A stretch of DNA of 64,000 bases from Thalassobius sp. Cn5-15 (GTDB lineage Bacteria; Pseudomonadota; Alphaproteobacteria; Rhodobacterales; Rhodobacteraceae), in NCBI RefSeq assembly GCF_022347685.1, contig NZ_JAKRGF010000007.1, forward strand, positions 90,503-154,502, given 5' to 3'. The notes below the pieces were generated by a model. The model saw only the letters and a list, made by a program, of their open reading frames with translations, ran no database searches and was not told where the DNA came from. A program made the position numbers and the translations under genes. This document shows, in pieces, positions 28,086 to 35,421 of this stretch. How positions within the stretch are numbered: the stretch's first letter is position 1; every line of letters starts with the position of its first letter.

Positions 28086-29086
28086 TGCAGCTGGTCGATC
28101 AACTGCGCCCGGTCTCACAGGCACAGTTTCAACAGATCCGTACCGCGCCGCGCACTGCAGAGGCGCACAGCCAGCTGATGCAGCAGATTGAGGCGATGCA
28201 GGATATGGAACAGGGCGGGCAGGGCACATTGCCTGCCTTGCCGCGCCAGTTCACGGTCGCCGCATGGAACATAGAACGCGGACTGGATCCGGTGGGGATC
28301 GCGGCGGCGCTGCGTCCCCATGCCCCCGCTGTTGTGTTGCTGAGCGAGGCGGACAAGGGCATGGCACGAACTCATCAGCGTGATGTCACGGCCGACATCG
28401 CGGCTGAACTCAACATGCATTATCTATATGGGGTGGAGTTTCTGGAGCTGGGCCTTGGCAGTGATCAGGAACAGGCCCGCAGCCTTGAGAATCGCAATGC
28501 GCTGGGTTTTCACGGCAATGCGGTTTTATCCTGCACGCCAATTGTGCGCGCCAGCCTCGTGCGGCTGTATGATGGCGGGCACTGGTTCCAGATTGGCCCG
28601 GACAGTGCTGGTGATCTCAGCCAGCCCCGTATCGGTGACCGAATGGCCATCCTTGCAGAGTTGGCAACAGAGGCGGGACCGATCTGTGTCGCCTCCCTGC
28701 ATCTGGAAAGCAACGCAGAGGGACCATTCCGTGCGGTGCAGTTTGATCGCCTGATGGATGCGATTGATCAGTTTGCACCGGATTTGCCGGTGATCATTGG
28801 CGGCGATCTGAACACCGGTAACACATCCTACCCCGATTTTGATTGGCGCGGTGAAGAGCTGTTCCAGATTGCGGGGGTACGGGGCTATTCATGGGCCGGA
28901 ACGCCGGACGGGATGACGACACGGCCAAGCTTGCTGTCGCCAAAACCCAAAGGCGCGATGAAACTCGACTGGTTTGCGCATCGTGGACTGACCGCGGCAC
29001 CGGTGGGCGTGATGCCAGCGCTTGATACTCATGGCACCCCCCTGTCCGATCACGACGCGATTATGTGTGGCGTTGATATGGGCTAG
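28085..29086 (+). CDS. Endonuclease/exonuclease/phosphatase family protein, fifth gene of the ugp operon
   Basis: A 333-residue Mg2+-dependent phosphoesterase of the EEP superfamily. Catalytic motifs are in order: AAWNIERGLDP (Asn/Glu), LSEADKGMART (metal Glu), NRNALGFHGNAVLS, HLESNAEGPFRAVQ, IIGGDLNTGNTSY (Asp/Asn) and PLSDHDAI (terminal Asp-His). No signal peptide is visible, so it is probably cytoplasmic. One-base overlap with ugpC suggests a job linked to imported glycerophosphodiesters or glycerol phosphate, such as releasing the head group or phosphate; this is inference from position. Confidence 0.85.
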   Translation: MQLVDQLRPVSQAQFQQIRTAPRTAEAHSQLMQQIEAMQDMEQGGQGTLPALPRQFTVAAWNIERGLDPVGIAAALRPHAPAVVLLSEADKGMARTHQRDVTADIAAELNMHYLYGVEFLELGLGSDQEQARSLENRNALGFHGNAVLSCTPIVRASLVRLYDGGHWFQIGPDSAGDLSQPRIGDRMAILAELATEAGPICVASLHLESNAEGPFRAVQFDRLMDAIDQFAPDLPVIIGGDLNTGNTSYPDFDWRGEELFQIAGVRGYSWAGTPDGMTTRPSLLSPKPKGAMKLDWFAHRGLTAAPVGVMPALDTHGTPLSDHDAIMCGVDMG

Positions 29087-29533
29087 CGCCTGAGGCCGGT
29101 TGGCAGGTCAGCATTCCCTCTTTGTCGGCAGCGCAGCATCGCGACCCAATGTCTGGCACCGTGTTCCCGCAGATCGTTGGGGCACTGTCTTGGCATGTTT
29201 GCCCTGATTTGGGGCCGATTCGTTAAAATTTTGGCGCCACAAAAGACTTCAAAATCTGTGCCAAGCAGATGATTTTCTGCGGGGGAATTTAGCGATTTCT
29301 GACGCGAATAACGTATCCATCTGTTTTTGTTGTTAAATTATTATCTCACATCCTTGCGGAACGGGTCGTTTGACTCATCGTGCGGTGTTTCCCTTGGGGC
29401 AATGACGGCACGATTATGACAAAACGCGGCGCATTTGCGGCTGACTGGGGCGCCAGTCGCCAAATGATCTGATTGGTGCCCAAGTTCGGCCTCACCTCTG
29501 GGGCCAAGTGTGGTTAAGAATTTTGGAGGTTCT
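29087..29533. other. Intergenic stretch between the ugp operon and the protease gene
   Basis: The 447 bases are less GC-rich than the surroundings, with an A/T-rich patch near 29320-29345 (GTTGTTAAATTATTATC) that may hold the protease promoter. I found no gene, no clear terminator and no full CtrA box. GGAGG just before 29534 is the ribosome binding site of the protease gene. Confidence 0.4.
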
Positions 29534-30259
29534 ATGCGTTTAGCTAAATTTTGTCTGGCTCTGGCACTGTCATTTGCCGCAGCCCCGAAAACAACCGCAG
29601 TCGAGGCCGAAGGTCGTAGCACCTGGCGCACTGTCGAAAACATCAAAGGCTGGGAGGCGGTTGGTCGCCTCTCGATCTCAGGGAAGACGATGTGCACTGG
29701 CGCATTGGTCGCGCCCGATCTGGTTCTAACCGCCGCCCATTGCCTTTATAACCCCACCACAGGCCGCAAGGTACGCGCTGATCGCATCACCTTTCAGGCT
29801 GGTCTGGCCGAAGGCCGATCGGTCGCGGAACGCCGCGTCGCCTCTGCCACGGCACATCCCAAATACCGCCACCGCTCTAGCGGTGCGATACAGGTCAGTC
29901 ATGATCTGGCACTATTGAAGCTGGCACGCCCTATCGGTGCTGAAGTGGCACCGCTGGCTTTTGAAACCCGCCCGCAGAAGGGCGATATCCTCTCTGTTGT
30001 GGCCTACACCGTCGGCAGCCGTCAGGATCCGCGAATGGCCTACCCCTGTCAGGTTCTGGCCCGTAAACAAGACACGCTGGTGCTAAACTGCGAAGTAGAC
30101 TTTGGCGCATCCGGCGCGCCAGTTTTTGCCCTGCAACACGGTCAACGTCCCTATCTGGTGTCGGTGATTTCGTCCAAGGCCGAAATGGCAGGGAAAGATG
30201 TGTCGGTCGGCACCTCACTGGATCCATCGGTGATCCGGTTACTGGCCAGTAGCAGCTAA
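29534..30259 (+). CDS. Secreted trypsin-like serine protease (S1 family)
   Basis: A 241-residue protein with a Sec signal peptide (MRLAKFCLALALSFAAAP) and a chymotrypsin fold. The catalytic histidine is in LTAAHCLYN, the aspartate in HDLALLKLARP and the serine in FGASGAPVFA. The usual GDSGGP is thus changed to GASGAP: the nucleophile and the oxyanion-hole glycine are kept, but the Asp before the serine is Ala. Paired cysteines (CTGAL/AHC) are present. It is probably periplasmic or secreted. Start 29534 follows TTGGAGG. A very strong terminator follows. Confidence 0.85.
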   Translation: MRLAKFCLALALSFAAAPKTTAVEAEGRSTWRTVENIKGWEAVGRLSISGKTMCTGALVAPDLVLTAAHCLYNPTTGRKVRADRITFQAGLAEGRSVAERRVASATAHPKYRHRSSGAIQVSHDLALLKLARPIGAEVAPLAFETRPQKGDILSVVAYTVGSRQDPRMAYPCQVLARKQDTLVLNCEVDFGASGAPVFALQHGQRPYLVSVISSKAEMAGKDVSVGTSLDPSVIRLLASSS

Positions 30260-30286
30260 GACCGCCCAAAGCAGAGCCTTCTAAAA

Positions 30287-30321
30287 CAAAACACCCCGCA
30301 GGTCAGCTGCGGGGTGTTTTG
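30287..30321. terminator. Bidirectional terminator between protease and T1SS adaptor genes
   Basis: A perfect 15-bp inverted repeat (30287-30301 with 30307-30321) around a 5-base loop, core ACACCCCGCAG, with T-rich arms on both strands. It serves the convergent protease (+) and HlyD (-) transcripts. Confidence 0.95.
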
Positions 30322-30345
30322 CTGTGTGCGCGATACGATGCAGGC

Positions 30346-31530
30346 TTATGGTTCGCGGAACGCTTCGCGGGATTTGTAAAGCGGCTTCAGCAAATATTGC
30401 AGAACGGTTTTTTCACCTGTGTGCAATTCCACCTGCGCCCGCATGCCGGGACGGATTTCGATCGCCTTTTGGCGTTCGGTCAGACCAGCGCTGTCAACGC
30501 TGACAGAAACGCGATAATAAGGCTCTGCGCGCGGGTCCCGCTCATCTTCAAACGTGTCAGCCGAAATCAGATCAACCTTACCTTTCAGCGTGCCGTAGAT
30601 GGTGTAATCATAGGCGGTCAATTTGATGGATGCCGCCTGACCACGCCCAACGGAGGCGATGTTTTCAGGTCTCACACGGGCCTCGACAAACAACTCTTCA
30701 CCCAACGGAATGATCTCAAAAATCTCTTCACCGGGGCGGACCACACCGCCGATGGTGGTGACGGCCAGATTGTTCACGATCCCGCGCATCGGTGCAGTGA
30801 TCACCGTGCGGTTCAACTGATCCTGTGCCAGCCGCATTTCCTGCCGCAGCGACGTGATATCTTTCAGCGTCTGAGAATATTCCTCCGCCTGCTCCAGCTC
30901 GGCGGCAGTGTTGATTTCGGTATAACGTATCTCTGCTTCAGATGCGGCTTTGCGGGCTTTGTTCACTTCCAACAGGGCGACAAATTCCTGTTTATACAGC
31001 CGCTCCATGTTGGCGAGCTCAGATTTTGCCTGTTCCAGAACCACCAACGCGCCTTCGCGGCGTGAATCCAGATCGGTTTGGCGCGCGGCCAACAGCGCGC
31101 GTTCAGATGCGAGGATCGTTTTGGCGCGGGCTGCCAGCACCTCGTCCACGTCAAATTCATAGGCGCCGCCAATCTCTGCTTCCAGCCGCAGGCGTTTGAT
31201 TTCCAGCGCGTCGATCTGATCCTGCAGATCATCAAAGGCGGTGCGGAACTTGGTATCTTGCAGTGTGGCAAGGATTTGGCCCGCTTCCACCAGATCGCCC
31301 TGTTTGACCGCCAGATCCGACAGGATGCCGCCCTCGAGGTTTTGCACGATCTGTGAGCGGGAGGAGGAGACAACCTCACCCTCTGCACGAACGATCTCAT
31401 CCACCACAGCCACTGCCGCCCAGCCGAGAAAGACCAGAACTGCCAGTCCGACGAGTCGAATGGTCAGTCGCGACATGCGGCTATGATCATCGAAGGTTTC
31501 GTCAAATTGCTGCGGATCGGGGGCCTGCAT
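30346..31530 (-). CDS. Type I secretion periplasmic adaptor, HlyD family
   Basis: A 394-residue membrane fusion protein that bridges the inner-membrane ATPase and the TolC-like pore. A cytoplasmic N-terminus is followed by one transmembrane helix (IRLVGLAVLVFLGWAAVAVVD, about residues 25-45), a lipoyl/barrel-sandwich region split around long coiled coils (about 100-260), and the HlyD C-terminal domain (ITAPMRGIVNNLAV, IRPGMRAQVELHTGEKTVLQYLLKPL). The start overlaps the ATPase stop by one base (TGATG), so the two are translationally coupled. Confidence 0.95.
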   Translation of the reverse strand: MQAPDPQQFDETFDDHSRMSRLTIRLVGLAVLVFLGWAAVAVVDEIVRAEGEVVSSSRSQIVQNLEGGILSDLAVKQGDLVEAGQILATLQDTKFRTAFDDLQDQIDALEIKRLRLEAEIGGAYEFDVDEVLAARAKTILASERALLAARQTDLDSRREGALVVLEQAKSELANMERLYKQEFVALLEVNKARKAASEAEIRYTEINTAAELEQAEEYSQTLKDITSLRQEMRLAQDQLNRTVITAPMRGIVNNLAVTTIGGVVRPGEEIFEIIPLGEELFVEARVRPENIASVGRGQAASIKLTAYDYTIYGTLKGKVDLISADTFEDERDPRAEPYYRVSVSVDSAGLTERQKAIEIRPGMRAQVELHTGEKTVLQYLLKPLYKSREAFREP

Positions 31531-33959
31531 CAGCCGCGCTCTCCGCTTGCCAGATGGGCCAGAACCTGTTCGCGCGGGCCATCTACAACCAGACGACCAG
31601 CTTGCAGGATCAGGGTGCGGTTTGACAGCGCCAGAATGGGGGTGCGATGGGTAGCGATCACTGCTGTGCGCCCTTGCAGCCAGCCTTCCAGGCGGCTGAC
31701 CAATGTGCGTTCCAGTGTTTGATCTAACGCTGCTGTTGGTTCATCCAGCAATACAATCGACGGGTTCTGCAACCACAGACGCGCCCAGCCAATTGACTGA
31801 CGTTGACCGATGGACAGGCCTTCGCCACCATCGCGGATTTGTAGGTCCAGACCCTGTGGGTGTCCGCGCAGGAAGGGGCCAAGGCCTGCAAATTCCAGCG
31901 CCTGCATCAATCGGTCGTCGTCGCGTTCCAACTGGTTGAGGTTCAGGTTGTCGCGCAGCGATCCTGCAAACAGGCGGATGTCCTGCCCCAGATAGCCGAT
32001 GCCCCGGCGCAGGTCGCGCGGGTCAATTTGCGCCATGTCGCTGCCATCTAGCAAGACGGTGCCTTTGGTCGGGGCATAAAGGCCCGACAGCAGTTTCAGC
32101 AGAGTGGATTTGCCGGATCCGTTGGCGCCTAAAATGGTCACGCGCTGGCCGGGTTTGATAACCACACCGGGCACGTCCAGCGTTGCTGGGCCGTCGGCAT
32201 CATAGCCAAAGTTTACCTCGCGCAGTTCAAACTGCCCTTGGAAGGTCTCGCGGCGCAGATACTTGCGCTCGCTATCACGTTCCTGCGGCGCGGACGCGAT
32301 GGTGTCGAGGCTTTCAAGCGCGGCCTTTACATTGCTCCACCGTGCCAGTGTACCTGCAAACTGCGTCAGCGGTGCAAGGGTGCGGCTGGTCAGGATGCCG
32401 GTTGCGATGATGGTGCCGACGGTGAACTGACCTGCAAAAACCAGATAGGTCCCGATGACGACGGTGGCGATATAAGTGGTCTGCTGTACACCCTGCGACC
32501 AGTAGGTCAGGGTCGACGACAGGCGGCGCTGCTCAGCAGAGGCATGAGAGGACACCGCGTTCAATTCATCCCACAGCCGTAGGATGCGATCCTCTCCCCG
32601 TTGGGTTTTCACAGTGTCCAGTTCGCTGACCACCTCTTGCAGCAGGCGGCCCGCCTTGGCCGATGCGCCCTGGGTCTGTCGGGTCAGGGCGATCATGCGT
32701 TTTTGCAGCACATACGCGGGCGCGACCATCAGGATGCCGCCCAGCACCAGGACCCAGACCATATTGCCCGCGATAGAGGCAACAAGTGCGAGAAACAGCA
32801 CGATAAACGGCATATCCGCCAGTACGGCGATGGTGGAGGAGGTAAAGAATTCGCGCACCGATCCGAAATCGCGCATCGCAGCAAAGAGACCCGAGGGCGG
32901 CAGGGCCTTTTGATCCGACCGCATGCCCAGCAGGCGACGCATCAGCATGTTCTGGATCGACAGTTCCATCCGCCGACCTGCGGCATCCGACAGGCGAGCG
33001 CGGGCCAGTTTCAGCATGCCTTCCAGTCCGATGGCCAGTACGGCACCGATGGCCAGAACCCACAGAGTTGCCTCGGATTGGTGCGGGATCACGCGGTCAT
33101 AGATTTGAAGCGAGAACAGAGCGACCGCGACGGCCAGCATGTTGGCCACCAGAGAACCGACCATAATCTCGGTAATATGGCCACGGAATTTGGGCATTTC
33201 GCCCCAGAACCAATGGCCTTGGGTCAGCTGTGGCACATGGCGCTCGGCCATCTGGCGCAGGGTGGTTTTGGCGGCCAGCGTGTTGCCGGTAAAATGCGGC
33301 GCGAAATCGCGCAGCGGCACCTCTGCCCGGTTGTCGGGGCAGGAGGTGTCATAGATGGTCAGCACCTCGCCTTCCTGTGACAGGACAAGGATCGACTGGC
33401 CATTGCTCATTTCGGCAATGGCGGGCCATTTATCTTTGCTTGGTGCAATGCGGTGGCTCAGCTTCGGGGTGATGCCTGCGTGTTCCAACGCCTTTGACAG
33501 CGCTTTCAGCGTCACGTCACCGGGCGATTGCACCCACATATATTCCGCCACATCGGTCAATGGCACGTCAGACCCGTTAAGCCCCGCCAGCGTCGCAACC
33601 AGCGCGGCACGGTGTTCGATGCGTTTGGCGGTGCCTTCGATCAGCGATTTAATCTCGGAAGCGGGGCCTGCCGGTTCGGCCTCCTCCGCTGGCTCTGGTG
33701 CCATTGCTGGCTGCAGCGACGCCGGCATGGGCTGCGGGCGAGGCTGCGGAGCAACTGGGGCAATCGGCTGCGGGGCGGGTTGCTGGGGTTGCGTTTGTTG
33801 AGGGTGCGGTGGCTGGGCATTAGAAGGCGCAAATTGCGGCTGTATCTGACCCTGCTGTCCCTGACCCTGTTGCGGCGCCCCCTGCGGGCTGTTTGCAGCT
33901 TGCGCAGGTTTTGCCACATTGGGGCTGATCGACAGGATAACTGGACCTTTCTTGGTCAA
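31530..33959 (-). CDS. Type I secretion permease/ATPase with degenerate C39-like domain and Q/P-rich N-terminus
   Basis: An 809-residue ABC exporter of the LapB/RtxB class. The first ~105 residues are a low-complexity Gln/Pro/Ala segment, unusual for the family. A C39-peptidase-like domain (about 110-235) lacks the catalytic Cys, as in adhesin and RTX exporters where it binds substrate. Then six transmembrane helices and the ATPase: Walker A ILGANGSGKSTLLK, signature GEGLSIGQRQSIGWARL, Walker B IVLLDEPTAALDQ. Start is TTG 33959, preceded by GGGGTG and overlapping the tolC-like stop; no ATG lies near. Confidence 0.9.
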   Translation of the reverse strand: MTKKGPVILSISPNVAKPAQAANSPQGAPQQGQGQQGQIQPQFAPSNAQPPHPQQTQPQQPAPQPIAPVAPQPRPQPMPASLQPAMAPEPAEEAEPAGPASEIKSLIEGTAKRIEHRAALVATLAGLNGSDVPLTDVAEYMWVQSPGDVTLKALSKALEHAGITPKLSHRIAPSKDKWPAIAEMSNGQSILVLSQEGEVLTIYDTSCPDNRAEVPLRDFAPHFTGNTLAAKTTLRQMAERHVPQLTQGHWFWGEMPKFRGHITEIMVGSLVANMLAVAVALFSLQIYDRVIPHQSEATLWVLAIGAVLAIGLEGMLKLARARLSDAAGRRMELSIQNMLMRRLLGMRSDQKALPPSGLFAAMRDFGSVREFFTSSTIAVLADMPFIVLFLALVASIAGNMVWVLVLGGILMVAPAYVLQKRMIALTRQTQGASAKAGRLLQEVVSELDTVKTQRGEDRILRLWDELNAVSSHASAEQRRLSSTLTYWSQGVQQTTYIATVVIGTYLVFAGQFTVGTIIATGILTSRTLAPLTQFAGTLARWSNVKAALESLDTIASAPQERDSERKYLRRETFQGQFELREVNFGYDADGPATLDVPGVVIKPGQRVTILGANGSGKSTLLKLLSGLYAPTKGTVLLDGSDMAQIDPRDLRRGIGYLGQDIRLFAGSLRDNLNLNQLERDDDRLMQALEFAGLGPFLRGHPQGLDLQIRDGGEGLSIGQRQSIGWARLWLQNPSIVLLDEPTAALDQTLERTLVSRLEGWLQGRTAVIATHRTPILALSNRTLILQAGRLVVDGPREQVLAHLASGERG

Positions 33960-35344
33960 ATTTCACCCCCATCGGCCAGCACGCCCAGATCGCGCGCCAG
34001 TTCCAGCTGCACCAGAATGACGTCGTATTTCGCGTCCAACCGCTCCATCTCGCGGCGGGTCAGCTGTTCGTAGGTGTTCACTACCTCAAGGACCGATCGT
34101 TGGCCAGCTTTGAACTGCGACTGAAACAGGCTGAAGGTCTGGCGGCCTTCTCGGACCAGCCGCGCGGTCTCTGCTTCTTGGCGCTGTAGCGACACAAGGC
34201 GCTGTTCCAGCCGCGAGTGATTGCGACGTGCGGCTTCACGCGCCTCCACTACGTTTTCGCGGGCGGTTTCCTTGCTGTTCTCAATGGCATCCAAACGGGC
34301 CTTGGTGCCAAAGCCCAGACCCATTGTGGTGCCCGCGTTCAGACCGCCGGCGGTGCCGTTGCGGTTGATCGTGCCGCTGGCTGACAGGCCGGGCAATTGC
34401 GCCGCACGTTCGGCGGTGGCTTGGGCGACGGTGCGCTTGGCCTCTGCCTCTGCTTTCAGCACGGTCAGCGATTCCACACCGGCAGGGGCATATGTCTTCA
34501 GCGGTGTCACCTTGGCGGGCGCAGCATTGGCGCCCAGCATCGCCTGCAATTCAGCGCGGGCCACTGTGGCCTCTTCGTGTGCCAGATCGCGGTCGGCCTT
34601 GAGGTCTAACAGCTTGCCTTCGACCATGCGCTGATCGCCTTTGTCCGACACGCCACCAGCGACACGGCCGTCAACGATGCGCTTGAAGTGACGCATCTGT
34701 CTGATCGCACCTTCGCTGGTAGTGGATTTCTCATCGCCGCGCAGGCCGGTCAGGTAGAGGCGTAGTGCGTTGTAAACACGGTTGTTTTGATCCTGTGACA
34801 GGGACACAGCCGCCACTTCGACGTCGGCCGCGGCATAGGCGCGTTCTGCCTTGCGCTTGCCATTGTCGTAAAGCACCTGATCTACCACCAGCGACGCCAG
34901 TGTTTCCCCCAGTGAGGTCAAAGAGATCGACGGGCTGATCGTCGGCAGCCAGTTCTTGTTTTCCGCCTCCGCGCGCAGTTTGGCGCTGCGCAGTTCCGTT
35001 TCCGCGGTGCGGCTACCAGCGGCGAGGGCGGCGCGGCCCACTTTATCATAGGCGCTGCCAGCGGGCAGGACACTGCGACGGGCGACAAGGGTTTTCAGAA
35101 CCTCGCCGTTCGCAGGTTTTTCCAGATCGACGGATTGGTTGTCGGCAGGCTTGGTGATGCTGACGCTGTCGGACTGGCCCGAGCTCTCTGGGCCCGCATC
35201 GCGGGTCGTTGTGGGCACATCATCGGCCAGATGGGGCGGGGTGAAATTGAAACCGCCGCCCAGACTGTCCCCTAGGCCACCTTCCATGCAGCCGGAAAGC
35301 AGCGTGGTTGCGCAAAGGAGGGAGAGGAATTGTTTTGCGGCCAC
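33956..35344 (-). CDS. TolC-family outer membrane efflux protein (T1SS outer component)
   Basis: A 462-residue outer-membrane protein of the TolC/LapE class. The N-terminus (MAAKQFLSLLCATTLLSGCMEGG) is a lipoprotein signal with lipobox LLSGC. The rest is helical with two internally related halves (for example LVVDQVLYDNGKRKAERAYAAADV) forming a periplasmic tunnel. GTG 35344 is the start, 8 bases after GGAG. It overlaps the ATPase gene by 3 bases and is the first of the three secretion genes downstream of the adhesin-like gene. Confidence 0.9.
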   Translation of the reverse strand: MAAKQFLSLLCATTLLSGCMEGGLGDSLGGGFNFTPPHLADDVPTTTRDAGPESSGQSDSVSITKPADNQSVDLEKPANGEVLKTLVARRSVLPAGSAYDKVGRAALAAGSRTAETELRSAKLRAEAENKNWLPTISPSISLTSLGETLASLVVDQVLYDNGKRKAERAYAAADVEVAAVSLSQDQNNRVYNALRLYLTGLRGDEKSTTSEGAIRQMRHFKRIVDGRVAGGVSDKGDQRMVEGKLLDLKADRDLAHEEATVARAELQAMLGANAAPAKVTPLKTYAPAGVESLTVLKAEAEAKRTVAQATAERAAQLPGLSASGTINRNGTAGGLNAGTTMGLGFGTKARLDAIENSKETARENVVEAREAARRNHSRLEQRLVSLQRQEAETARLVREGRQTFSLFQSQFKAGQRSVLEVVNTYEQLTRREMERLDAKYDVILVQLELARDLGVLADGGEI

Positions 35345-35389
35345 CCGGGCTACTCCTGATCGTCTGACAAGTCCTGCGTGTCGGACGCG

Positions 35390-35412
35390 GGGGGCAGGGC
35401 GGGCCTGCCCCC
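35390..35412 (-). other. Hairpin between adhesin-like gene and T1SS genes
   Basis: GGGGGCAGG (35390-35398) pairs with CCTGCCCCC (35404-35412) around a 5-base loop, 10 bases beyond the adhesin stop. There is no T-run, so it is more likely an attenuator or mRNA-stabilising element that lets the adhesin be made in excess of its exporter. Confidence 0.6.
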
Positions 35413-35421
35413 GGCTGTGGT

